From: Galeopsis tetrahit
Lineage: Eukaryota; Streptophyta; Magnoliopsida; Lamiales; Lamiaceae
NCBI GenBank assembly: GCA_963675135.1
Contig: OY776128.1
Coordinates: 78,080,670-78,144,669, forward strand
Length of the DNA: 64,000 nucleotides
Reading direction: 5' to 3'
The position numbers and the translations under genes were made by a program. Shown here in pieces: positions 33,498 through 45,655 of the stretch. Under the pieces are notes generated by a model. That model was given only the letters and a program-made list of their open reading frames with translations. It did not search any database and was not told the DNA's origin. Every line of letters starts with the position of its first letter. The first letter of the stretch is position 1.

Positions 33498-34243
33498 CAC
33501 CAATGAGAGACAAGAGTGCAACTCGAGAAAATTACAATACAAGGTATAAGCTTCGAAAGAACAAGAAAATTGAAGCCAACAAGGCAACAACAAAAGTCTA
33601 AGAGTCTGAAGACACATAGTTTAGGCAAGAGGATTAATTACTTCATGGATATGGTGTTTTTGGATTGTTAGGTTGAACATAGGTAAACAATACAATGAGT
33701 TGAGTGGAAATTGGAAAGCAACAATGATGCAGGGTTAATTGTTGAATCGCACAGTAGAAATCACAAACAAATAAATTAACATTGGGCTAAAATATGTTTC
33801 AAACAATAGGTAAAAACTAACAATTAATACACATCGTTGTCTATGCAATAGGTGTTTCCAAGTGTAGAACGACAAAATAAATCATAGTAATATATATATA
33901 CACATGTGATGCGAGGAGACTAACCAATATTAGACTATAGTATCCAGAAGACGTATTAACGTCGAGCATTTCTTGATAACTTTCCAAACTTCTGCACACA
34001 AGAAAATACATATAAATACATAGAAGGGAGAAAGCCTAAAATGTAAAACAAAACAAACCATCAAATAATCATAGATCCGATAGATATGAACAAAGATCTG
34101 ACGACAACATCAGTAGAGGAAAAATTCACGACGAATCAAAAGTAATGTAGACAACAATGGAACAAATAACACAACTACGAAATTGTGAACCCGTCAAATC
34201 GACACAACCATATAAGGATTTATATGATCCAAGCAAGATTTAC
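33498..34243. other. Region between the carrier relic and leader-like exons
   Basis: No coding frame. On the minus strand a possible small exon sits at 33991-33925, between GTGTGCAG and ATATTG|GTTAGTC. See the entry at 33925-34465. Confidence 0.35.
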
Positions 34244-34465
34244 CGAAGAATGAAAGTTATTGTCCTAAGCCCTAGCAGAGGCGACGTGAACGAGGACTTT
34301 ATTCAAATTCAAATGCATAACTAAATTCAAAGTATTTACTGTGGAACGAATTAATATATGTTGGGCGGGGAAGGAGATATGAAGAAATGAAGGGATGAAC
34401 AGATGAAACCTCCAATCGCATTCCATTGTTGAAGCGGTGTCTTGAATCCGAAAATAGGGCAAATG
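33925..34465 (-). ncRNA. Possible spliced leader exons upstream of the carrier relic
   Basis: A TATATAAA box on the minus strand (34495-34488) is followed by an exon of about 220 bp ending at TTCTTCG|GTAAATC (34244) and a second exon 33991-33925 with good splice sites. The first exon holds only a short frame that stops before the donor. The arrangement looks like the leader exons of a former ADP/ATP carrier gene whose body was deleted, or of a non-coding transcript that now ends in the relic. No transcript evidence is available here. Confidence 0.3.
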
Positions 34466-34487
34466 ACTTCCACGTTGAGTTTTTGGC

Positions 34488-34495
34488 TTTATATA
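34488..34495 (-). promoter_or_regulatory. Candidate TATA box, minus strand
   Basis: TATATAAA on the minus strand lies about 30 bp before the presumed start of the leader-like exon ending at 34244. Confidence 0.4.
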
Positions 34496-34499
34496 CGCG

Positions 34500-35683
34500 A
34501 GGGGTAAATTGGTAATTGAAGTCTTCCGTCCGTGTTACTGTTCAAATGCGACAGGCCAACTCCCCATTTTTGTGCAGATAACTCTATTGAAGCACAACAG
34601 TGTTTAGGAGCGGGCCGCAAAACTGACGCAGGCCATCGAAAAGTACACCAAACACCAGATATTGGAGTTAACCTGTCTAACGCACATTTAACGGTGCTAC
34701 CAAACGTGCCCTCGATGCACAATCGGATGGGAATCAGACTGCAAACCCATTGTGCCCTTTCGAATTTATCCGTCGTTTTCACACGCGTCTCCGGCGACGA
34801 CAAGGTAGACCGGAAATTTTGTCATGTAAATAAATACAAATCGGTGAATTTAACGAAAAGTATCAGTGTATCACAGTCCTGTTTTAACTTTCACATGGTG
34901 TATTTAACAATGAAATGCAAGGTAGGATCTGTTGTGAAAGGGATCGTAATTATTAATAATGAAAAGTAATCAAGAATTCACATTTTATCATGCTGCATAT
35001 TAGATTTTGAAGCCAGATGTGGTTGATATATATAGCATATTATTAACTAAAAATTGAAACCAGAACCTCCATGTGGTATAAATTAGGAATGGTTAAGTTG
35101 TACACGAAACACAAATCTCTCTTCTCAGATACTTGAACTACACAAAAAATCATACTTTTCATTCTTAATTGACAGAAGTCAACAAGAACTTGATCTAGTA
35201 ACAAAGAGTACCACAGTCCCGTTTTCACTTGACTCCTACTCAGATTTTGAAACTCGAAAAACCAAAACAAGCAAGGTAGGGTTTCACATCGTCGCAACCC
35301 AGAGTTCAAAACGTGAAAAACCAACGATGAAATGCAAGGTAGGATCTGTTATCCCGTTTTTTAGTTGGTCGTGTCTTGAAATTGCCTCTTCAGGACGGAA
35401 GAGGAGAGCACGGCTGCAGAGGGGTGAAAATGAGAGTACCGAATTAGGGTCCCAATTATATATGGGGGGACATTTTAGTCTTTTGGGTACAAGTCCGCAC
35501 ACCGATTAACTTAAGATATATTATCACCGTATTTTTGGTCAGATAAATAACACACATTTGACTAACATTACTGGCGGGCCATGTATAAATTGTGGGCCTA
35601 TGAGATTCATACCAAACACGCGACTGGCCCAGATTAAGCCATTATCTCACTTTAATCTTGCTTAATCTGCTCCACCAAATGGG
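34500..35683. other. GC-richer intergenic stretch with a repeated block
   Basis: No gene is supported, although open frames occur on both strands at 34489-34969. The block GAAATGCAAGGTAGGATCTG occurs at 34913-34932 and again at 35327-35346, with looser similarity before it (CACAGTCCTGTTTTAACT versus CACAGTCCCGTTTTCACT). The rest resembles promoter DNA of the minus-strand unit below 34495. Confidence 0.4.
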
Positions 35684-36021
35684 CCCTTAAGTTGGACTAA
35701 TTTTGAATTTGGTCCCGATAGAATACACATTTTGATTTTGGTCCCATAAGTTGACAAAATTTTGAATTCAGTCCAATTATTACCATTTCAGGTAAATGAA
35801 CCGATCAAATTCTTAGCTTGTGTGTAATTCAAATCAACCTTGAATAACCGTGAATTTGCTCATGTGCAGAAAAATGCAGAAAAAAATGAATTTGACTGGT
35901 TCATTTACGTCCAATAGTAGGTAATTGGACTGAATTCAAAAAAATTGTCAACTTATGGGACCAAAATCAAAATGTGTATTCCATCAAAGACCAAATTCAA
36001 AATTAGTCCAACTTAAAGGAC
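35684..36021. mobile_element. MITE with about 100-bp inverted arms
   Basis: About 338 bp. The left arm (TTAAGTTGGACTAATTTTGA then TTTGGTC, ACACATTTTGATTTTGGTCC, GAATTCAGTCCAATTA) is repeated in inverse on the right with few changes. Non-coding. A target-site duplication was not identified. Confidence 0.78.
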
Positions 36022-36833
36022 TAAAAAAACTATAATCCCGAAGATATACTATATAGTATCTACTACGGAGTATATAGCTATATTAACTCATAAATAAAAT
36101 AAATTATTTTAAAACATCAATATAAAATACATATGATTTGAACCTGCCTACAAGTCTACAACCAAAAAATTAACTTATATCCAAAACCAAATTGAGCAGC
36201 CGAAATAAATCGAATTGGTAAATTATTATTGTTAGTAGCTAGAGCATTACATAGAACCAGAATCTCACCTATAAAAGCAACACTTAAAAAAATGTTAGAA
36301 GTTAGAATACATTCCAACAATGTATATTTAAAACTAAACTTTTAGTTTTTTTCTTCCTCTTTAGTTAAAAGTAAAAAAAAGTGGCTAGTTGACTTAAACC
36401 TAATTCACATTATTTTCCAACTTCAGACCAATGATTCACCAAACAATTTTGTCATGTTTCGAAATTCGATCTACTCCCTCTAACTTTAAAACATTTGTTT
36501 ATGATACCATATTATTCGTAAAATATACCATTAAAAAAGAGGTGTTAATTACTTGAATTTTTTAATCAATTCCGGCTATCTTCACAATTATCTTTTTCTT
36601 TTGTTTATATATACATAACATTTGTAAAATACACAATAAAAAAAAGGTGTTACGATGTTACAGAGAAAGTAGAATTGATCCCCGAGGTCTTAATTTGTTC
36701 AATCGGTCTTCTTAATACAAATTCGGGTAATGGTTAAAAAAAAGAGCGTTTCAACAAATTAAAATCAGAGGCAAAGTTTGAGAAAATGCAAATTGATATA
36801 CATTTCAGTAAATTAAAGTTAAAAACGTTAGCA
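36022..36833. other. AT-rich 3' flank of the bHLH gene
   Basis: No gene recognised. Confidence 0.35.
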
Positions 36834-39800
36834 TCACTCCAACGTGGAAGCAACGTCTTTAAATGAGCCTTGGCTGCCGGCGTTGGTGGCTGATTGGACC
36901 GTCAATGCAGACAGGCTAGGAGACAAGGGCCCACCGTTTAGGAAAGGGTTGTTCGACGGTGGCGACGACCGAGAGGTGGTGGCGGAGCTGATAGCCGTGG
37001 CCAGAGATATGGGCATGAGGCACAGCCCCTTTCCTTGAAGATATTGCATGGCGGAACCCATGTCTTCCTCCATCAGCTTCGCCACCTGTTGCTCCATTCC
37101 ATCGTTGTTGTTTGATGACGCCGTCCCGTTACTCTTCCTTTCCTTTACAAACACAACTAGTTTAAAACGAGTAACACTTGTGTGCACTAATACTCTAGTG
37201 TAACAGTACAATTTTCACTATAGTTCATTAAAACTATTAATGCTCTTTATATATAATACATTCCACTTTTAAAATTAACCCAAGTCACAAACATGAATAA
37301 ATACAAGAACTTAATGCAAAGAATTCAAAGTATATGAGCATTTGTACTCTATAATATGCACCAACAAATAAAATGTTAAATTGGAAAGATTCTATCTTTT
37401 CCAAAAGAGCCAATCATTGATCGACAAGCAACCAGTACCAACTAGTTTGACTTCGAAAGTTGAAAAGAGAGAAAACAAGGCAGGATAGGAATCAGGAAAG
37501 GTAGTACCTTTTGCTTTCCTCGTTGTACATTAATTGTCGTGGGGTTGTTGATGTGAGGTGTATAATGTATTTAAGGAAGAGTAGGTCTCCTGTATATTTT
37601 TATGCAACTACTTTTCTTTTTAGTTTCTTTAAATAGAAGACTTTTAGGTTTATTATGTAATCTTTTTGTGCTCATTTATTTTGGCATGTCTTCACTAACC
37701 ACTTTTTTTCTTTTTTCTACTTCAATAAAGTATTCATATTATTGAGATATGACTTATTCTATTAAAGAACTTATTCAAGATATAATATTACTTAATTTAA
37801 AGTTATCTCAATTGATCACAAAGTGTTGAATTTTTTATGTATCTCATATACTAAAATGTTAAACTCAGTGTGTTGCTTGAACCAAATTACAACAAGGTAA
37901 AACAAAATGAAGACTCAACTATACAAAATGACATCATTACTAACTGAAATACAGTATCAATTATGATTGCTAAAAGGGAAAAAAAAATCTTCCAAACATG
38001 CACAACCTAGGAGAATTTATAATTCTATGTCACAATTAATCACGTATATACAAATTCATGATTGATAAATAAATATATATCGAAATGTTGAAGCAGTAAG
38101 CCACATTATTATGTTACCTCAGGTGACTTAGGAGCAACAGCTGCAGCACCTCCTAATCTGCTGACGCTGAGAACCTGTTCACTCGTAATTAAGTCAGACA
38201 TTGAAATTCTGGAACAGGATCTTGTAATAGAATAATAGGAAACTATAAATTAATATACTACAGCTCATTTTGTCATACTCACCACCCAACTAATTTCAAT
38301 TAAGAGTATTGTTTTCTTTATAATAATTTGTCAACCCAAAAAGATCCCTTCATACAGAGAGAGAGATAGGGAAAGGGGGAGAGAGAGAGGGGGAGTGGAA
38401 GACAAAGAAATAAAAAAAGATGAGAGAGAGAGGGGGAGTACTTTGACTTGGAGCCGGAGGAATTTGACATAATCGATTATCTCATCCAGCATTGAGGCCT
38501 TGTCTGTCTGTCATTCACAAAAAGCACAAAATCATCTACTTAATCTCTCCTAATCTCATGATTATCCTTCTAATCCAAATTATAATAAAATAATTACCAA
38601 TATATTATCAAGATTATACTTTAATCAATAAAATCCTTGTAGGAATTATTATAAATAGTTGCACTACCAACCATATTCTCTTCCAAAATACAATAAAGCG
38701 TTTCAATTGCCAATAATAAAATTTATTAGACATAGAAATCATTAGCTACGTATGCATAATTAGCGTTAATATATGAATAAATGATAATTAGTACTATTAC
38801 ATATATGCAATATGTTTCATTTGATAATATGAACATGTTCAGCAAGATTTGCCCTTTGATTTCTCTACTGTGGCTCATTAAATATCACGTGCCAATTTGA
38901 GAAGCAAAAAACTAAAATTGATTTTTAAAAAAGGCATTAAAGAGCTAAAAAAACGAAGCTTCATTGAAGCATAATAATCAATTGATATAATCTTTTTTAC
39001 TTAAAATATCATAGTATTGCATAATTAAGGAGTATAAATATTTTAGAGTAATGCCTAAAAAAAAAGTAGATAACAGTATTGGATGGAATACTTAATGGAC
39101 ATAAATTTGTTTTTGGAAAAAAAATCAAACTACACAAAATCTAAATCTATTGATAATCAAGCGGTTGAATTTCTATGTTCCATTTTTCATGTTCCACTAG
39201 TGTTCTATCCTACTAGATCTTTAACACGTGTCGTCCCCAGTATTACAGGATGTTGATTATTTTTTAATGTTACACGTGTCAATTATTCATATAGTGAAAT
39301 AAAGTATGAAACATGTGATTTCAATCTATATTCGAGCATGTTAAAATACAAATTTTAATTCACTAAAAAAATTAACCAAATGTCTATACCACTAATGAAA
39401 AACCAAAATTAGTATTTGTATGAAAATCAAGGACTAAGATCGAAAGTACTACCTTATTACCATTGGGTACAAGCTCTTGTAAAGCCTTCATTCTCTCCGC
39501 AATCCTCTCTCTCCTTAACTGCCCATATTCCATTTTCACCAAACGGAGAAAAAAACTAAATTTAAATAAAATATTCTCCTCAACAATCGCAACGAAACAT
39601 AAGTAGAGAAATGACATCACAATGAAATCAAATTAATATTCAGAAACAGAATAACAAAAACAGAAACCGTTTTGTAATCGTACTCTTTCAGCGATGCTGT
39701 GAGGGTCAGTAGCCTGTCCTCTCTTCGCCCTCACCCTCTGCCTCGGCTGCCCCGCCGACCCTCCTCCCGTGGATCCACTCGCCGCCGGTGGGCTCATTGC

Positions 39801-40449
39801 CGGCCCAGGCGCGGCTCCAAAACTTTGGGACTGCTGTTACATTTTTTAAAAATTATCACTGCTAAAAACCTAGCAGAAAAACATTGTAGCTCTGTAAAAC
39901 TAAAATGTAAGAAGAAGAAATTGAGTAAAAAAACCTGAGGGTGGTGGAATTGCTGAAATTGATCAGAAGTTTGACCGATGGATCCAGTGAATGCGTTAAA
40001 CAGAGCTTTAATCGATGCATCATTTTCCTGAATTAATTCGGTAATTATTAGTCAATAATGTTGAAATTATTTCCGCTATAAGTTTTGGGGAAAAAACGGC
40101 AAACCGGATTAGCCGGCGCTCCGAGGACGTCGTTGTGATCAGCATGGGCGGCGAGGCCTCTGGAGAGAAGCAATTGCTGTTGAAGCATCAAGGCCTTGGC
40201 GGCGCCGTTGGTGATCTGTTGTTGCCTCATCTTGACCGGCGTGGACTGGTCCTCCACCATCCCCGGCGGCGGCTGATCGTCGGCCCAGGGGAAGGATGCG
40301 GGAGGCACGGAGGAGAGCATTTGTTGGAGAAAATCTTCATGGGAAGAGGCTGGATCGAAGTCGGAAAACGGCAACATCGGATGCAGATTCAGCAGTGAGT
40401 TGACACTGTTCATCCCGGGGAATTCTCGGTGATTGTTGGATTCTCTCAT
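36834..40449 (-). CDS. bHLH transcription factor, LRL (bHLH66/69/82) type
   Basis: Seven exons on the minus strand (40449-40105, 40027-39935, 39833-39684, 39518-39453, 38507-38442, 38174-38118, 37142-36834), all phase 0, give 361 residues. The bHLH domain spans about 184-240: basic region [20 protein letters not shown] with the H191/E195/R199 pattern of E-box/G-box binders, helix 1 RMKALQELVPN, helix 2 ASMLDEIIDYVKFLRLQVKVLS. C-terminal MEEDMGSAMQYLQGKGLCLM, followed by PISLAT, is diagnostic for the LRL group, which controls root-hair and rhizoid growth. The N terminus has SxxxFLQQMLSS-like acidic and Gln-rich parts. The exon 3 acceptor is a tandem CAGCAG, so isoforms with or without one Gln are possible. 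Introns 4 and 5 are the longest. Confidence 0.92.
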
Positions 40450-41715
40450 CGTGAATTGTTGAAGAATGAAATAGTTGAAATGGAAGTAACGGCAATCAGT
40501 TAGCAGAGTTGAGATTTTGAAGGAGCAGTCGTTTTCGAAATTGCGAGAAGTTAGAATAATGGGAGGAAGAAAAACATATGAAAGCAGGCGTCCTGTTTGG
40601 GGCCTGGAAATCTCGAATGTTTATAAATCTCTCATACTTATAATATGTAGTTAGGTTAGGGATATATTATGATATAAATTTAATTTAATTGACTCATTAA
40701 GCAATTGATCTTAATTAACTTTTTTATTTTGAGATAATACATAATTGTGTGTCTAACACTAATTTAATTATTACTGAATAAGGTATGATAAAATGATGGT
40801 TGAAATAAAGTGTACGAATCTGGGAGAAAATAAAAGATAAATAAGACTATATTTTATGGTGGAAAAAGTATATTCTTCACTTTTTACATTATATATCTAT
40901 CTTTTACATAAACTATAAATTTCCTTAAAATACGTGAATAAAGAAGAATAAATTGAGGAGGGTGTTAAAAAATATTTGTATAATAAAAAAGTTAGGGTAA
41001 ATTAAATTTTAAGTCGCTTAATTTGACTCAAGTTCAGTTCACTTATTTTTTTCACTTTGAAAAAACTATTCTGACTGCACATTGTTTTTTTTATTTTAAT
41101 CATTTTTTACCGAAAATCATGGGTAATCATCTTCCGTAACAGATTACGTGACATTTTTCATTTCATTTAAAATAAAAATCTTCTAAAATCAATTAAAGCT
41201 AAATAAAAAATAGTAAAAAATAATAATCAACTAAATCATCATAAATTAATAAATTAAAATAATCAATTGAAAAAATAATTAAAACTAAATAAAATCTGAA
41301 AATATTAAAAATTAATTAAATTAAATAAAATCAGGGAAATATTGAAGAAAAGTCAGCTAAACCTTAAAAAATTATTAAATTAAAAAACAAGTAAAAAATT
41401 AAAATATTCAAAAATTAATTAAAGCTAAATAAATTTTAAAAAAGAGAGTATTTGATTTGGGCCCAAACATGCATAGCCCCATCTTTTGTCGACTTTGTTA
41501 ACGGCACGACCTCTTTGTGGGCTTTTTTTTTTTTTCTTGGGTCAGACTATATACCCTCCAATCTTGTTAAACATACTCTCCCTCTATATCTATTAATTAA
41601 ATATACATATAAAATACTCCTACTTAATTTTTACCCTTTTAATAAAATATTCATAAACAAATGTATCCCCTTCTAAAATTAAAACTTTAATCTTAATTGA
41701 TGACGCCACCGCCTC
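40450..41715. other. bHLH promoter and AT-rich intergenic DNA
   Basis: About the first 150 bp is leader or promoter of the bHLH gene. The rest is extremely AT-rich, and no gene was seen. Confidence 0.35.
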
Positions 41716-42233
41716 TAGGGGTGTGCACCGATCTAAAATCGGACCGGACCGGGACCGGAATGTGTGTTAAAGGGCAGACCGGATATCGGACCGGAATTAA
41801 TCCGGTCCGGGTTTGGACCGGTTAGACCGATTTTTTTTTTTTTTTAAAGTTTATGGAAGCAAGAACAAGATTGATAAATTTGTGTATGAAAATTAAAGTG
41901 TTTGCTCTTCATTACGCCAATGTGAATTTTATTTACATTATTATTAATTATCTTTTGACCCTAAAAATAAATTAAATATGTTTGTAAAATTATATATTTA
42001 CAAAAAATGTAATAGATTTCAACACATTTTCACCAATTACTTGGTTTTGAAAAATAATTGAGAGTGCATTAGTAAAAAAATAAAAAATGAAAAAAAATTC
42101 TGGTCCAAACCGGTCCGGACCGAAAAATTCCGATCTTGGACCGGACCGGAATCCAAAATTTGTCGGACCGGAAACCGGACCGGAATCTAACCGGCCGGTC
42201 CGGTTCCGGTTTTTTTTTTTTTTAACACTCCTA
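41716..42233. mobile_element. hAT-type MITE, copy 2
   Basis: A 518-bp element with the ends TAGGGGTGTGCAC and TTAACACTCCTA, flanked by a perfect 8-bp duplication ACCGCCTC (41708-41715 and 42234-42241). It is related over most of its length to the 2327-2727 element, but has more CCGGACCGG motifs near both ends, which account for much of the extra length. Confidence 0.9.
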
Positions 42234-42639
42234 ACCGCCTCACCAAAAATTTAACAAAAAAAAAACTTAAAATTATTTTTAAAAAATACTGGTACATTTT
42301 TCGATACTAATTTGTCAACGAAAAATACTCTTGTCGACAAAAAATAGTATTGTCGACAACTCTTGATCAAAAGAAAAAAAAAACTGGAAGGATGTTGGTC
42401 TCTAAATAAGTATCAATGCTGGTGAAAGTTTAGAGAAGGGTGAATGGACTTTCAGATTTTCAAACTTTTTACGTGTTGATCAAATGAGTTATATGCTCTA
42501 GTCGTCTGATGCAAATAATATGATTTGATCTTAAGAGTGCAAGTGTAGAGTAGCAGATATAGATAACCAACCTACTGATTGATTATCAGCTGGTCAATTG
42601 GACAACTATCTAAGAGCTACTAGTGCGGAATTGTGTAGA

Positions 42640-43960
42640 CCCTAAATATTTAGACTCGTGAGTTGAATGAATTTTTTTTAATAAATAATGACTTTATCAA
42701 ATAATGTATGATATCAGCTAATTATGAAAAACAAACTTAGTGAGTTTTGACTCTTTTGAAAACTTATGTTTTGAGAAATATGAACATTATGAATAATCAA
42801 TAAATAAGTAAACAATAAAGATAATAAATAACACAAATATTTATAGTGGTTCGAACAACTTGTTGTACGTCCACTCTCACAGCTCAAATGTGAAGTTAAT
42901 TCCTTTAAACAAAGGTCTTTGCTACATTATAGTTTCAAGAGAATACTTTGATCGAGATACACTTTCCTTAGTATGTACAGATCTACTTGTTATAAGAACA
43001 AGTACTTTTACAAGATTGGTTTTCTACGAATAAAAGTAAAGATATGTGTATAACCAACTAAGTGTGAAAGGATCACACTTTCTAAGTACTTAAGATATGA
43101 ATCTGTATGTGGGCTTAGTATCTGAAAACTTAGAGCTAATGATAGAATATGAGTTCAGGCTTTAAAGAACTCTTAAAAGATCTCAGAAAGCTTGGTGTTC
43201 TTAAGGTCTGCTGATGAGTTCTTGCGTATAGTTTCCATAACTTGTTTCTATGAACAATGTCTTGTATTTATGGAGAGATTTGAGCTTCGAACTAGCCGTT
43301 GCAAACAAATCTTCTAAAAATGGGCGAGATCTTCATGGATTGGATGTATCCTACAATTCTGGTACGACATTTCCTTTAAAGGGAATGTGCATTTAATGAT
43401 TTGTACTTCTGTGACAGATCTCTGAATCCCTAGTCCAAGTCAACTCAAATAGTTGTGTTGTCATCTTTTAATTGGTCCATAACAACTAAGTTGTTAGCCT
43501 TCAGTCTTGTCTTCAGATTGAGTCTGTTGTATGCTTTCCGACATTCTCTTTATCTTCTGGTGAGCTTGCCTTTACTTCCATCAATGCATTTTGTTATCTG
43601 ATCAGATCACAGTCTTTAAGGCTCTTTTAAGGTTTTGACAAGATCTGGTGAAATTCATATCAGCTGATAAGGTATACAAGAACCTTTAAATTTGATTTCA
43701 CAAATGAACTTCAAGTGTCTTCTAGTCTTTAGTTTTCAACTCTTCAAATCTTGAGCGAACGTGTGTTGATCAAATGTGGTATCAGCTGATATACATACAT
43801 CTGATCCCACCCGACTAAAACTTAGACTTCTTACAATATCTTCTAAGCTTTATAAAACATCTTAGGTAACTTATTCACTAGGTTACAAATTATAATCCAA
43901 CACTTGATTATTGATCTGATTTTGACCATCAAAACTAAGTACATATAACCTAATTTGATT
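42640..43960. mobile_element. Possible solo LTR or LTR-derived sequence
   Basis: A non-coding stretch containing TTATAGTGGTTCGA and TACGTCCACTCTC, and near the end AATCCAACA with TTTGACCATCAAAAC. Such motifs are common in LTRs of plant copia elements. I could not find a second copy or a target-site duplication, so ends and identity are tentative. Confidence 0.35.
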
Positions 43961-44111
43961 AGAGATAGGATGAATATTCCAACAGAGGAGGCACCGCCGC
44001 CGCCTGTGAACAGAAACGAAAAAAAAAAAAGGGAGGGAGGGAGGTGCTTGGGTGGGCTGGCAGCAATGAAGATGAAGAATGAAGAAGAAGGTGGGGGAAG
44101 AAGGAAGAAAT

Positions 44112-44522
44112 TAGAATCACTTTTGGAGTGTTTGCAAATACAACCAAGTGATTAAATTAATTTATTAAAAGTGATTTTGGTGAAGCACCCCTCCACCTAC
44201 TTCTAATAGCTTCTATGTGCTTCTAATCATTATAATAATCAATTTTACAATTTTGTCCTCACAATTTAAATAGTATTTCATTTTTACACATTATCTATCT
44301 AAATGTAATAAGAGTGTTTTTTGTAAATTTATAAAAAAAGTGGTTTGTTTTGTAAACACCACAACATATACACAATTGATTTAAAGTGCTTAATTTTAAA
44401 ACACTATCAACTTTCTATTTTATTGCAAAAATCAACTTTAATCACTTTGAAGCAATTACTATGATTTGCAAACACACCCTTAATCACTTAGTTGTATTGC
44501 CAAATACTCTAAAAGTGATTAT
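44112..44522. mobile_element. MITE with TTTGCAAA-type ends
   Basis: Inverted arms of about 40 bp at 44114-44152 and 44480-44521 (AATCACTTTTGGAGTGTTTG then ACAACCAAGTGATTA, and the inverse). The interior is AT-rich and non-coding. Confidence 0.7.
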
Positions 44523-45348
44523 ATTTTAAAAAATAAGTGCTTTTAAGCATAAACTAGTGTTTTGCAAACACCCACTAAGTGTTTTGGGGGGAGTACATCT
44601 AACATAAGTCATTTTAGGGGAGGGTATGTATCAGGGTATATTTAACAAGTTTGGAGGGGAATATAGCCTGACCCTTTTATCTTTTAAGTTTGGCCTTGTT
44701 TTAAAACTATGTATCACTGTGACTCTAATTTTGCAAAGTTTGGGCCAGTCCAATCAGTTTTTTATTTAAAACTATGCATCACTGGTGTTTTATATTCATT
44801 ACTACATAATGGATCCATGGATTCGTTATTATGATCAGATTAGGTTTCAAGAAATAAAATTAAGCTGGAACTAATTTAAAATGATAGATAAATTTCAAAT
44901 ATGTGAAGAACAGGCCATCAAACTTCTTATTAGGATTTAGATAATCAATTTTAGATTTTAATCTCTTTCTTTTTAAGTTCATACGAAGTTAATCTACTTA
45001 AAATCTATATATATAGATGTAAATCGCATTAGACAAGCTCTGTGTGACCAGATTAATCTAGGTATAGAAATTAATATACAAAGTTGGGACGTTAAATAAC
45101 AGTTGGTGGAATAAAGTGTTTCATTAAGATTAGTGTACTAATCATATCTCATATTGATTACTGAGTATTAATTAATCTACTCATTAGTAATAGAAATTTG
45201 TTAAAATATTTCAAATTGTAATGACTAAGGAGCAATTTTATGGAATTTTTGTAAGAGCATGGAAGGTTTGGACTTGACCCATCCCCAAAATTATTCTAGC
45301 CCGATGAAATAGAAACTTACTATATAAGAATATTGATTTAGTAGTCGG

Positions 45349-45409
45349 AAATTGACTTTTAATGATCAGGTCTGTTACTAAAACTCATCTAATCATTAAA
45401 AGTCAATTT
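45349..45409. repeat. 18-bp perfect inverted repeat
   Basis: AAATTGACTTTTAATGAT at 45349-45366 and its exact inverse at 45392-45409. Confidence 0.85.
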
Positions 45410-45553
45410 TTTATCACTTAAAACTTTTAGCCAGCGAAACTATAGTAAAATGATTATTGTCACTAAAAATCAATTTTCGTGTAATTTCATTGTAGGGGTG
45501 ATCCAAGATCATAATATCAATTTGGTGAAGCTCGTGAATTTTATGTTGACTCG

Positions 45554-45655
45554 ACTTGAATTTTCAGTTATTGCATTACATAGTTCGATTGTTGGTCGTG
45601 TCACAACTTGATTTTCAGTTTCTGCATTACATAGTTCGATTGTTGTTCGTGTCGG
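45554..45655. repeat. 52-bp tandem duplication
   Basis: Two copies of a unit containing TTTTCAGTT, GCATTACATAGTTCGATTGT and TCGTGTC lie next to each other with few differences. Confidence 0.8.

Noticed and set aside
34489..34969. Overlapping open frames of 104 and 145 residues on opposite strands
   Set aside because: There is no recognisable domain; the stretch looks like GC-richer promoter DNA above a TATA box, and opposite-strand frames of this size occur by chance there.
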